27,259 nt of DNA from Pseudomonadota bacterium (GCA_023427085.1 JAEZBO010000111.1:1-27259), one strand, 5' to 3'; numbered from the stretch's first letter, positions 16,390 to 24,041 are shown. Translations and numbers: made by a program. Notes: generated by a model from the sequence alone, not told the origin.

Positions 16390-16393
16390 AGGA
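16390..16393 (+). promoter_or_regulatory. Ribosome binding site supporting the GTG start of the GntR gene
   Basis: AGGA lies 7 bases ahead of GTG 16401. No comparable site precedes the longer-frame start at 16299. Confidence 0.55.
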
Positions 16394-16400
16394 CAATCAC

Positions 16401-17096
16401 GTGCCCCAGAAAACCGCCAGCAAGACCCCGCGCAAGCCGCGCGCCAGCAGCTCCGGCCCCAGCCTGGACGACATCGTCGAGATCCTGCGCAGCCGCATCG
16501 TCAACCACGATGCGCCGCCCGGCGCCAAGCTCAGCGAAGTCACGCTGACCGAAGAGTTCGGCGTCTCGCGCCCGCGCATCCGCGAGGCCTTCGGCGTGCT
16601 CGAGGACCGCGGCCTGATCGAGCGCATCCCCAACCGCGGCGCGGTCGTCACGCGGCTGAGCGAAGAAGAGATCTACGCGTTGTTCGAGGTGCGCGAGGTG
16701 CTGGAAGCGCTGGCCGTGCGGCTGGCCACCGAGCGCGGCGACCCGGCCGACTGGACCGAGCTGGCCGAGCGCTTCAACGGCCCGGCCAAGGACGCGCTCG
16801 AGCGCGGCGACCTGGACTACTACGTCGACTGCGTGACGACCTTTCGCGAGAAGACGCTGGCCTCGGCCGGCAACCCGCTGCTGTTCTCGCAGATGGCCGG
16901 CATCTACGACCGCACCAAGGTGCTGATCCGCCGGCTGATGCTGGTGCCGGGCCGGGCCTCCAAAGGCCTGGTGCAGCACCAGGGCATCCTGGCGGCGATG
17001 TGCGCCGGCGACGCCGAGCTGGCCGAAAAGCTCAAGCGCGCCAACATCCGCGACTCGCGCAACAGCTTCCAGCACTATCGCAAATACGTGCTGTAG
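16401..17096 (+). CDS. GntR-family regulator, FadR/FCD subfamily
   Basis: A 231-aa regulator. The winged helix-turn-helix covers about 20-90 (SLDDIVEILRSRI, then LTEEFGVSRPRIREAFGVLE), and the rest is an all-helical FCD ligand domain. Start GTG 16401 has AGGA 7 bases upstream; the frame extends 34 codons further left to 16299, but that part has no ribosome site and overlaps the operator. Of the metal-binding residues usual in FCD domains, only the histidine of LVQHQGIL is clear. The positions normally holding FH and the last histidine read FREKTL and RDSRNSF. The ligand may therefore bind without the usual metal. It is convergent with the Bug-carboxylase operon and divergent from the LctP-type gene. 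Confidence 0.9.
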   Translation: MPQKTASKTPRKPRASSSGPSLDDIVEILRSRIVNHDAPPGAKLSEVTLTEEFGVSRPRIREAFGVLEDRGLIERIPNRGAVVTRLSEEEIYALFEVREVLEALAVRLATERGDPADWTELAERFNGPAKDALERGDLDYYVDCVTTFREKTLASAGNPLLFSQMAGIYDRTKVLIRRLMLVPGRASKGLVQHQGILAAMCAGDAELAEKLKRANIRDSRNSFQHYRKYVL

Positions 17097-17225
17097 CGCC
17101 GCGCCATCGCGCGGCCGTCGCGCCGCTGGCGACGCCGCGTCGAGAGACGACAGGCGCGCCGGCGCCACGATGAGCACGCGCCACCGACGCGATGCCGAGG
17201 CGACGACGGTAGCCGCCCCATGGCA

Positions 17226-17247
17226 GCGGGGCCGATAACGGCCCCGC
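17226..17247. terminator. Hairpin between convergent GntR and Bug genes, candidate two-way terminator
   Basis: Perfect 9-base arms GCGGGGCCG and CGGCCCCGC enclose the 4-base loop ATAA. The hairpin sits 31 bases before the convergent Bug stop codon, in the 181-base gap where both transcripts end. No T-tract follows on either strand, so termination may need Rho. The rest of this gap (17097-17225) shows no gene and only short GC-rich inverted repeats. Confidence 0.5.
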
Positions 17248-17277
17248 CCTATCCTGCTGCCTGGAAACGCCAGCCCC

Positions 17278-18246
17278 CTACTTGGCCGTGATGTTGGCCG
17301 ACTCGGCCACCCGCTTCCACAAGGTCACTTCCTTGGCGAGGATGTCCTGGAAGTCCTGCGCCGTACCGTCGTACAGCGTCAGCGCGCCGGTGTTGATCAG
17401 GCGCTCGCGCACCGCCGGGTCCTTCAAGGTCGCGTTGACCTCCTTGTTCAGACGTTCGACCAGTTCCTTGGGCATGCCGGCCGGCGCCATCACGCCGAAG
17501 AACAGACTGCGGTCGTATTGCGGCACGCCGGCCTCGGCGAAGGTCGGCACGTCCGGCATCAGCGGCGAGCGCTTTTCACCGGTCACCGCCAGGCCCTTGA
17601 CGCGTCCGGACTGCACCAGCGGCGCGGCCAGCATCACGGTATCCATCAAGGCGCCGATCTCGCCGCCCAGCAAGGCCGCGCTGGCCTGGCCATTGCCCTT
17701 GTAGGGGATGTGGGTCAGTTCGGTCTTGGTGACGTTGGCGAACTCTTCCATCGCCAGGTGGGTCGAGCCGCCCACGCCCGAGCTGCCGAAGTTGACCTGG
17801 CCGGGGTGCTTGCCGGCATGGTCGACGAAGCCCTTGAGCGTATCGACCGGCAGCTTCTGCCCGGCCAGCAGCACGGTGGGCTGGTAGCCGATCATCGCGA
17901 TCGGCGCCAGGCCGCGCAGCACCTCGCCGGCGCCCTGGTAGACCGCCGGGTTGACCGCGATCGCGCTCGATACCGTCAGCAGCGTATAGCCGTCGGCCGC
18001 CGCGCGCGCGGTGTCCTGCGCCGCGATCGAGCCGCCGGCGCCGACCTTGTTCTCGGCGATCACCGGCTGGCCCAGCCGTTTGGCCAGCGCCTCGGCCATC
18101 ACGCGGCCGACGATGTCGGTGGCGCTGCCGGGCGAGAAGCCGATGTACATGCGGATGGGCTTGTTCGGATAGTCGGCCGCGACCGCGGCGCCGGCGAGCA
18201 CGCACAGCCCCAGGGCCAGCCCCGCCTTGCAGAATTTTCTACGCAT
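17278..18246 (-). CDS. Bug/TctC-family tripartite tricarboxylate transporter receptor
   Basis: A 322-aa periplasmic solute receptor. A Sec signal peptide (MRRKFCKAG, hydrophobic to about 20, AVA cleavage near 21-23) precedes DYPNKPIRMYIGFSPGSATDIVGR. This is the family's first strand and ligand loop. The second loop, FGSSGVGGSTHLAMEEF, is also typical. AAGGAG lies 6 bases before ATG 18246; a GTG five codons earlier overlaps that site and is rejected. It is the last gene of the carboxylase operon, 83 bases after the biotin carboxylase gene. No TctA/TctB membrane genes are visible, as is usual for the many orphan Bug receptors of Bordetella relatives. The ligand is probably the carboxylate that the operon activates. 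Confidence 0.93.
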   Translation of the reverse strand: MRRKFCKAGLALGLCVLAGAAVAADYPNKPIRMYIGFSPGSATDIVGRVMAEALAKRLGQPVIAENKVGAGGSIAAQDTARAAADGYTLLTVSSAIAVNPAVYQGAGEVLRGLAPIAMIGYQPTVLLAGQKLPVDTLKGFVDHAGKHPGQVNFGSSGVGGSTHLAMEEFANVTKTELTHIPYKGNGQASAALLGGEIGALMDTVMLAAPLVQSGRVKGLAVTGEKRSPLMPDVPTFAEAGVPQYDRSLFFGVMAPAGMPKELVERLNKEVNATLKDPAVRERLINTGALTLYDGTAQDFQDILAKEVTLWKRVAESANITAK

Positions 18247-18329
18247 GCTTGTCTCCTTCACCTTGTCGTGGCGAATGGTTGATAAGGCCGCCCGGCATCG
18301 AGGCCGGGCAGTCCGTCAGGCCGTCGCGG

Positions 18330-19697
18330 TCAGGCTGCCACCTGTTTGCGCCGGGCAATGAAACGATCCACGAAGCCGGTCGTCAGTTCGGCGTTGACGA
18401 CGTCCTCGTCGCGCAGCACCTGCTGCAGAAAAGCGGCATTGTTTCCCAGCCCGTCCATCACCAGCGCCGCCAGTGCGTCGGTCAATCTGTCCAGGGCCTG
18501 CTGGCGGGTCGCGGCGTGCGCGACCAGCTTGCCGATCATCGGGTCGTAATACGGCGAGATGCGATCGAGCTCGCGCACCCCGGTGTCGATGCGCAGGCCC
18601 GCGCCGGCGGCCGGCCAGACCAGCCGCGTGATCTGTCCCGGCGACGGCAGGAAACCTTTTTCGGGCCGCTCGGCATACAGCCGCGCCTCGATCGCATGGC
18701 CGCTGGCGGCGATCTGCGACTGCGCGATCGCGGGCAGCCAGCCGCGTGCAAACTCGATCTGCCACGCCACCAGGTCGATGCCGGTGATCATCTCGCTGAC
18801 CGGATGCTCGACCTGGATGCGGGTATTCATCTCGAGAAAATAGAAACTCTCGCGGTCGCAGTCGTAGATGAACTCGACCGTGCCGGCGCCGCCGTAACGT
18901 TGCGCGCCGGCCAGCGCCACGGCCGCGGCGCGCATGGCGTCGCGCTGCGCCGGCGCAAGATTGGGCGCCGGCGCCTCTTCGATGATCTTCTGGAAACGCC
19001 GCTGGATCGAACATTCGCGGTCGTACAGGTGCACCGCGCTGCCGTCGCCCAGGCCGAACACCTGCACCTCGATGTGGCGGGCGTTGGCCACGTAACGTTC
19101 GAGATAGATGCTGGCCGATCCAAACGCCTTGCCGGCCATCGACTGCGTGGCGGCGACCACGGCGGCCAGCTCGGCGGGATCGTCGACGCGGCGCATGCCG
19201 ATGCCGCCGCCGCCCGCCGCCGCCTTGACCAGCAAGGGAAACGACACCTGCCGCGCGGCCTCGTCCAGCCCCGCCATGTCGTCGGGCGTGAAGCGCCGGC
19301 TGCCCGGCAACACCGGCACGCCCGCGGCGCTGGCGATCTCTCGCGCGCGCTCCTTGTCGCCCATGTCGCGGATGCAGGCCGGCGTGGGGCCGACCCAGTT
19401 CAGCCCCGCGGCGATCACCGCCTCGGCGAACGCGGCATTCTCGGCCAGAAATCCATAACCCGGGTGCACCAGCGTGGCGCCGCTCTGCCGTGTCGCGGCC
19501 AGCACGGCCTCGTGGTTCAGGTAGCTGTCGCGGGCCGGCGCCGGGCCGATCGCGACTGCCTCGTCGGCCCAGGCCACGTGCTGGGCGTCACGGTCGGCGT
19601 CGGAATACACCGCGACCGTGGCCAGCCCCAGACGACGGCAGCTCTGGATGATCCGGCAGGCGATCTCGCCGCGGTTGGCTATCAGCAGTTTTTCCAT
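18330..19697 (-). CDS. Biotin carboxylase subunit of an acyl-CoA carboxylase
   Basis: A 455-aa biotin carboxylase with the three standard domains: N-terminal LLIANRGEIACRI (4-16), ATP-grasp with K159, AGGGGIGMRR (161-170) and ARHIEVQ (206-212), and the catalytic/metal block E289-M-N-TRIQVEHP. Numbering matches E. coli AccC almost residue for residue. It ends at about 455 and has no fused biotin domain, unlike the 600-700-residue alpha subunits of propionyl-, methylcrotonyl- or geranyl-CoA carboxylases. The biotin carrier is instead a separate 73-aa gene two genes upstream in the operon. The ATG at 19697 has a poor Shine-Dalgarno. Its partner carboxyltransferase ends 60 bases upstream. Confidence 0.93.
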   Translation of the reverse strand: MEKLLIANRGEIACRIIQSCRRLGLATVAVYSDADRDAQHVAWADEAVAIGPAPARDSYLNHEAVLAATRQSGATLVHPGYGFLAENAAFAEAVIAAGLNWVGPTPACIRDMGDKERAREIASAAGVPVLPGSRRFTPDDMAGLDEAARQVSFPLLVKAAAGGGGIGMRRVDDPAELAAVVAATQSMAGKAFGSASIYLERYVANARHIEVQVFGLGDGSAVHLYDRECSIQRRFQKIIEEAPAPNLAPAQRDAMRAAAVALAGAQRYGGAGTVEFIYDCDRESFYFLEMNTRIQVEHPVSEMITGIDLVAWQIEFARGWLPAIAQSQIAASGHAIEARLYAERPEKGFLPSPGQITRLVWPAAGAGLRIDTGVRELDRISPYYDPMIGKLVAHAATRQQALDRLTDALAALVMDGLGNNAAFLQQVLRDEDVVNAELTTGFVDRFIARRKQVAA

Positions 19698-19757
19698 GGT
19701 GTCGGGGACTCGCCTGGCGTTGGGGCTAAAGGACCGGAGGGCAAACGCGGCGGTGGC

Positions 19758-21371
19758 TCACGGCAGCACGCCGTAGCGCGGCTTCGGGCCGACGTCGATG
19801 CGCAGCCGTCGTTGCGCCAGCTCGATGAATTCGCACAGCACCGGCCGGGTCTCGCGCGGATCGATGATCTCTTCGACCGCAAAGGCCTCGGCGGTCCGGA
19901 ACGGCGACGCATAGGGCTTGAGTTCGGCCTCGATCTCCTTCTCGCGCGCGGCCGGATCGGGCGCGGCCATGATGTCCTTGCGGTAGGCCGCCGCCACGCC
20001 GCCCTCGACCGGCAGCGACCCCCACTCGGCCGAGGGCCAGGCCAGCTTCAGGTCGATGTCGTTCTTGTTGCAGGTGGCCATGCCGGCCATGCCGTAGCAC
20101 TTGCGGATCACCAGCGTGATGGTCGGCACGCGCAGCTTGGCGGCCATCGACACCACCCGCATGCCTTCGCGCAGCGTGCCTTCCTGCTCGGCCTTCAGGC
20201 CCACCATGAAGCCGGGCACGTCGACGAAGAACACCAGCGGAATATGGAAGGTGTCGCACAGGTCCATGAAGTGAATCTGCTTGCGCGCCGAGTCGGCGTT
20301 CATCGCGCCGCCATAGACCATCGGATTGTTGGCGACGATGCCGACCGGCCGGCCGTTCAGCCGCGCCAGCATCGTGATCACCGACTTGCCATAGCCGGGG
20401 CGGATCTCGAAGCACGAGTCGGTATCGCACACCAGCTTCACCAGCCTGTGCATGTTGTAGGCCTGCGTGCGTTTGTCCGGCACGATGCTGGCCAGCGCCG
20501 CTTCGCAACGATCGACCGGATCGGCGCAGTCGTGCACCGGCGGCAGTTCCCAGACGTTGTCGGGCATGAAACTCAGAAAGCGGCGCAGCTGCGCCAGCGC
20601 GTCGTCCTCGCTGTCAGCCGCGTTGTGGATGGTGCCAGCCTGATCGACCGCGACACGTGCGCCGCCCAGCTCGTTCTTGTCGATGGTCTGGCCCAGCGAA
20701 CGTTTGACCACCGGCGGGCCGGCCGCGAAGATCTGGCTGCTGTCGCGCACCATCACCGAGAAATGCGACAGGATCGCGCGGCCGGCCGGCCCGCCCGCCG
20801 CGGTGCCCAGCACCGCCGAGACCACCGGCACTTCGCCGAGCAGCTCGACCGAACGCTCGAAGCCGTGCACGCCGGGAAACACGCTGTGGCCGCGGCGCTT
20901 GAGCGAGGTCACGCTGCCGCCGGCGCCGTCGATCAGGTTGACCAGCGGGATGCGGTAATGATGCGCCAGGTCTTCGACGAAGCCGCCCTGCCCGCCCTTG
21001 CGGCGCGTGCTGCCGAAGGTCGTGCCGCCGCGCACCGTGAAGTCTTCGCCGCCCAGCGCGACCGGCCGGCCGTCGATCCGCGCCAGCCCGCCGACATAAG
21101 GCGCCGGCACCACCGACACCAGCTGGTTGTTGGCGTCGTAGCTGCCCGCGCCCGCCAGCGAACCGACCTCGCGGAAGCTGCCGCTGTCGGCAATGCGCGC
21201 GATGCGTTCGCGCACCGTCAGCCGGCCGGCCTGGTGCTGGCGCGCAATGGCATCGGGCCCGCCCATCTTGATCGACTCGGCGCGGCGGAACTCGAGCTCG
21301 GCCAGCCGCTCCGGCGCCGCCGGCTGGCCGGCCTGCGAAGGCGGGTCCTGCTTGAGCGTGGCGGCAGTCAT
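19758..21371 (-). CDS. Acyl-CoA carboxylase carboxyltransferase subunit (PccB/AccD5-like)
   Basis: A 537-aa carboxyltransferase with the N and C crotonase-like halves fused, as in PCC/MCC beta subunits. The N half has RERIARIADSGSFREVG, then GGQGGFVEDLAHHYRIPLVNLIDGAGGS. The C half has GYGKSVITMLARLNGRPVGI, FVDVPGFMVG and the oxyanion region GTLREGMR. The second oxyanion segment reads KCYGMAGMATCN where propionyl-CoA enzymes have KAYGGAY, so the acyl pocket probably differs. It transfers the carboxyl group from carboxybiotin to an acyl-CoA. Its ATG overlaps the biotin-carrier TGA (ATGA), so carrier and transferase are translationally coupled. The acyl-CoA substrate cannot be assigned. Confidence 0.92.
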   Translation of the reverse strand: MTAATLKQDPPSQAGQPAAPERLAELEFRRAESIKMGGPDAIARQHQAGRLTVRERIARIADSGSFREVGSLAGAGSYDANNQLVSVVPAPYVGGLARIDGRPVALGGEDFTVRGGTTFGSTRRKGGQGGFVEDLAHHYRIPLVNLIDGAGGSVTSLKRRGHSVFPGVHGFERSVELLGEVPVVSAVLGTAAGGPAGRAILSHFSVMVRDSSQIFAAGPPVVKRSLGQTIDKNELGGARVAVDQAGTIHNAADSEDDALAQLRRFLSFMPDNVWELPPVHDCADPVDRCEAALASIVPDKRTQAYNMHRLVKLVCDTDSCFEIRPGYGKSVITMLARLNGRPVGIVANNPMVYGGAMNADSARKQIHFMDLCDTFHIPLVFFVDVPGFMVGLKAEQEGTLREGMRVVSMAAKLRVPTITLVIRKCYGMAGMATCNKNDIDLKLAWPSAEWGSLPVEGGVAAAYRKDIMAAPDPAAREKEIEAELKPYASPFRTAEAFAVEEIIDPRETRPVLCEFIELAQRRLRIDVGPKPRYGVLP

Positions 21372-21589
21372 GGCGCCACCTGCGCCAGCAGCGCGCCTTC
21401 CTCGACCGCCTCGCCTTCGGCCACGTTCAGGCTCGCCAGCGTGCCGGCGGCCGGCGCCTCGACCGGGATCTCCATCTTCATGGATTCCATGATCAGCACC
21501 ACGTCACCTTCCTGGACCTTGTCGCCGACCTGGCGTTCGATCTTCCAGATCGTGCCGGTGGTCGGGGCTTCGATTTTCTGCTGCTGCAT
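21368..21589 (-). CDS. Stand-alone biotin carboxyl carrier protein
   Basis: A 73-aa protein that is a single biotinyl domain: IEAPTTGTIWKI (6-17), VGDKVQEGDVVLIMESMKMEIPV (21-43) with the biotin-acceptor lysine K38, and APAAGTLASLNVAEGEAVEEGALLAQV. It lacks the Ala/Pro-rich N-terminal arm of AccB, so it is the short carrier type used by dedicated acyl-CoA carboxylases or decarboxylases. AAGGAG lies 9 bases before ATG 21589; the longer frame to 21673 is not supported. It overlaps the carboxyltransferase start by an ATGA junction. Small size makes it easy to miss or to mis-start in annotation. Confidence 0.92.
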   Translation of the reverse strand: MQQQKIEAPTTGTIWKIERQVGDKVQEGDVVLIMESMKMEIPVEAPAAGTLASLNVAEGEAVEEGALLAQVAP

Positions 21590-21690
21590 GAGGACTGTCT
21601 CCTTGTCGTATCCGGTCCGAACTCGACGCCGGCAGCCGATCTGGGCGGGCTTCTGACTGGCCCCGCTGGTCACTGCCTGGCAGCGTGTCG

Positions 21691-21741
21691 GCTTGCTGTG
21701 GCGCTACTTCCCCTGGGGGCGTCCCGGCGGGACGCTTGCTG
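21691..21741. repeat. Nested hairpin block resembling a dispersed intergenic repeat
   Basis: In the 159-base gap between the CoA-transferase and biotin-carrier genes, arms GCGTCCC and GGGACGC (21719-21725 and 21729-21735, loop GGC) follow a CCCC-T-GGGG mini-palindrome. The whole is bracketed by direct copies of GCTTGCTG (21691-21698 and 21734-21741). It begins 8 bases past the CoA-transferase stop on the minus strand. The layout fits a REP-like element or an mRNA-processing hairpin; copy number elsewhere in the genome is unknown. No gene is seen in this gap. Confidence 0.4.
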
Positions 21742-21748
21742 CGCTGAT

Positions 21749-23053
21749 TCAGTCGGGCCGGCTGGCCGGCGTCGGTGTGATGCCTTGATCGCCGCGATGA
21801 CGCGCACCGCCGCCGTGCGCATCGTCGGCCTGATAAACGATGCCCGCGGCGCTCAGCGCCGCGATCTCGGCCTCGTCCATGTCCAGCGCCGCGGCCAGCA
21901 CGCTGCGGGTATCGGCGCCGGTATCGCGGCCGGCCCAGCGCACGCCGCCCGGATTGCCGGACAGCCGCGGCACCACGTTGGCCATCGCCACCGGGCCCAG
22001 TTGCGCGTCCTGCGCGGTCACGATCATGTCGCGCGCGGCGTAGTGCGGGTCGTCGAAGATGTCGCGCATGTCGAAGATGCGCGAGGCCGGCACGTTGGCG
22101 GCGTCCAGCAGCTGTTCGATCTCGGCGAGCGTCTTCGATCCGGTCCAGTCCTGCACCAGCGCGTCGGTCTCGTCGTCGTGCGCGGCTCGCGCGGTCGGCG
22201 TGGCGTAACGCGGATCGTCGAGCAGGTCGGGCCGGCCCATCGCCTCGGCCAGCCGCTTGAAGATGCTCTGTGAGCCGGCGGTGATGTGGATGTAGCGCTG
22301 ATCGGCAGTCGTATACAGCGTGTTGGGCGTGTGGCCGGGCAGGCGCGAACCGCAGCGCGTCGCCACCAGCCCCAGTTGCTGGAACGCCGGAATGTGCGGC
22401 TCCATGAAGCTGAAGGCCGACTCGTACAGTGCCGCGTCGATCACCTGGCCGCGGCCGCTGCGCTGGCGATCGAGCACCGCCATCACCGCGCCGAAGGCCG
22501 CGTACAGGCCGGTGATGTAGTCGGTCATCGACACCGCCACCCGCGCCGGCGGCCGGTCGGGATCGCCGGTGACTTCGCGGATGCCGCTGATGGCTTCGCA
22601 GACCACGCCGTAACCGGGGCGGCGGCTGTAGGGGCCGTCCTGGCCATAGCCACTGATGCGCACCAGCACCAGGCCGGGGTTGGTCTTGACCAGTTCGTCG
22701 TAGCCCATGCCCCACTTTTCAAGCGTGCCGGGACGGAAATTTTCGATGACGATGTCGGCCGAGCGGATCAAGCGCGCGACGATGTCGCGGCCTTGCTGCT
22801 GACGCAGGTCGATCGAGACGTTGTGCTTGTTGCGCAGGATCGACGCGCCGTACAGCGAGCGGCCGTCTTTCTGGTTTCCCATCGAGCGCACCGCGTCGCC
22901 TTCGAGCTGTTCGACCTTGATGACTTCGGCACCAAAATCGGCCATCAGGCGGGCACAGAACGGACCGGCGACGGTAGAGCCGAGTTCGATCACACGGTAG
23001 CCGGCCAATGGGCCTGCCGCGGCGGACGCTTCGGATAAAGGCTTGTTTTGCAT
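21749..23053 (-). CDS. Class III CoA-transferase (CaiB/BaiF family)
   Basis: A 434-aa family III CoA-transferase. It opens with PLAGYRVIELGSTVAGPFCARLMADFGAEVIKVE, the usual nucleotide-binding region, and has the IENFRPGTLEKWGMGY block (103-118). The catalytic aspartate is D178 in SMTDYITGLYAA. The last 20 residues are polar and look like a non-conserved tail. These enzymes move CoA from a donor thioester to a carboxylic acid. As first gene of the operon it would activate the acid captured by the Bug receptor, making the thioester that the downstream carboxylase needs. The ATG at 23053 has a weak ribosome site but a strong promoter about 50-80 bases upstream. Confidence 0.93.
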   Translation of the reverse strand: MQNKPLSEASAAAGPLAGYRVIELGSTVAGPFCARLMADFGAEVIKVEQLEGDAVRSMGNQKDGRSLYGASILRNKHNVSIDLRQQQGRDIVARLIRSADIVIENFRPGTLEKWGMGYDELVKTNPGLVLVRISGYGQDGPYSRRPGYGVVCEAISGIREVTGDPDRPPARVAVSMTDYITGLYAAFGAVMAVLDRQRSGRGQVIDAALYESAFSFMEPHIPAFQQLGLVATRCGSRLPGHTPNTLYTTADQRYIHITAGSQSIFKRLAEAMGRPDLLDDPRYATPTARAAHDDETDALVQDWTGSKTLAEIEQLLDAANVPASRIFDMRDIFDDPHYAARDMIVTAQDAQLGPVAMANVVPRLSGNPGGVRWAGRDTGADTRSVLAAALDMDEAEIAALSAAGIVYQADDAHGGGARHRGDQGITPTPASRPD

Positions 23054-23100
23054 GGTTTTCTTTTGCAGACCGACGAGCGGAACTGCTGTCTCCGAGAACC

Positions 23101-23130
23101 AATATACGCAGCCTGCCGGCCGATCGTCAA
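23101..23130 (-). promoter_or_regulatory. Sigma70-type promoter of the CoA-transferase/carboxylase operon
   Basis: On the minus strand, TTGACG (23130-23125) and TATATT (23106-23101) are separated by 18 bases. Both hexamers match the sigma70 consensus at five of six positions. The predicted start near 23095 gives a leader of about 40 bases to ATG 23053. The surrounding 23100-23175 stretch is notably A/T-rich for this genome. Confidence 0.6.
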
Positions 23131-23144
23131 CATTTATGTTTACG
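23125..23144. promoter_or_regulatory. 20-bp dyad over the -35 box, probable repressor operator
   Basis: CGTCAACATTTATGTTTACG is an inverted repeat of two 9-base arms around TT with one mismatched pair. It covers the -35 hexamer of the operon promoter, a position where a bound protein would block RNA polymerase. It contains GTCAAC (23126-23131) and GTTTAC (23138-23143), two GTNNAC cores 12 bases apart, as in the GntR/FCD upstream region at 16341. Confidence 0.5.
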
Positions 23145-23187
23145 ATTTTGTTTTCATTGATAGTGACGAAAAATGCCCGGCGCTTCC

Positions 23188-23997
23188 TCAGCCGCCGCGG
23201 CCGAATGCCGCTGGCCGCTTGTCGAGAAATGCCGCCATGCCCTCGCGCCCGTCGCTGCGCGACGCCGCCGCGACGATGCGCAGGCGTTCATCGTCCAGAT
23301 GCGCGGGCAGCTCGCGCTGATAGGCGGCCCGCAGCAAGGCGCGGGTCTCGCCCAGCGCCTGGGTCGGTCCGGCCGCCAGCTGGCGCGCAGCGGCCAGCGC
23401 TGCCGCCGCCAGCTCGGCATCCGGCACGCACTGCGTGATCAGGCCGATCGCTTCGGCTTGCGCCGCGCCGTAGCGCGTCTGACCGAGCAGCAAGGCCTGC
23501 GCCCGGCGCAGGCCGATCAGCCGCGGCAACAGCCAGCTGATACCGGCGTCCGGGCTCAAGCCGACATTTGGATAGCCGGCGACGAACTGCGCCGACTCCG
23601 CCGCCAGCACCAGGTCGCCCGCCAGCGCCAGGCCCAGCCCGCCGCCGGCCGCGGTGCCCTGCACCGCGCACACCATCGGCTTGGCCATGGTCGCGAAGAT
23701 CTCGACGGCCTGATGCACCGCGCTGACCAGCGCCTGCATGCCGTCGCTCTGCTCGCGCGCGCTGGCAGCCATGAAGGCCACGTCACCGCCGGCGCAGAAG
23801 AACCGGCCCTGCGCAGCCAGCAGCACGCAGCGCACCGCCGGATCGTCGGCGCAGCGCCGCGCCGCCTGCACCAGGCCAGCGGCCAGCGCCAGGTCGAGCG
23901 CATTGCCGGCCGCCGGGCGGCGCAGCGTCAGTTGCGCCACGCCCGTCGCGTCGATCTGCAAGGACAGGGTATCGGGTAAGGAATCGGTCTCGCTCAT
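23188..23997 (-). CDS. Enoyl-CoA hydratase/isomerase (crotonase) family protein
   Basis: A 269-aa crotonase-fold enzyme. The oxyanion hole is visible as CAGGD (68-72) and AAGGGLGLA (116-124). The two catalytic glutamates of true enoyl-CoA hydratase are absent: the first position is G122 and the second aligns with Y142. An aspartate, D150 in GLSPDAG, sits where PaaG-like and enoyl-CoA isomerases carry theirs. It is therefore more likely an isomerase or other crotonase-fold enzyme than a hydratase. GGAG lies 5 bases before ATG 23997. It diverges from the second GntR gene, and an ATTGAATTCAAT palindrome lies 27-44 bases upstream, so that regulator probably controls it. Confidence 0.88.
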   Translation of the reverse strand: MSETDSLPDTLSLQIDATGVAQLTLRRPAAGNALDLALAAGLVQAARRCADDPAVRCVLLAAQGRFFCAGGDVAFMAASAREQSDGMQALVSAVHQAVEIFATMAKPMVCAVQGTAAGGGLGLALAGDLVLAAESAQFVAGYPNVGLSPDAGISWLLPRLIGLRRAQALLLGQTRYGAAQAEAIGLITQCVPDAELAAAALAAARQLAAGPTQALGETRALLRAAYQRELPAHLDDERLRIVAAASRSDGREGMAAFLDKRPAAFGRGG

Positions 23998-24023
23998 GGT
24001 GGCTCCGTTAGACTGCTTATTGG

Positions 24024-24041
24024 CTGATTGAATTCAATCAG
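24024..24041. promoter_or_regulatory. 18-bp perfect palindrome, probable operator of the adjacent GntR protein
   Basis: CTGATTGAATTCAATCAG is perfectly symmetrical. It lies 27-44 bases upstream of the crotonase ATG, over its probable promoter. Its core recurs at 24122-24133, centred 95 bases away, or about nine helical turns, so two bound dimers would face the same side of the DNA. Confidence 0.65.

Noticed and set aside
18249..21656. Rightward open frame of 1135 codons
   Set aside because: It lies antisense to biotin carboxylase, carboxyltransferase and biotin carrier genes that have clear motifs and ribosome sites. The product is low-complexity His/Arg/Ala-rich.
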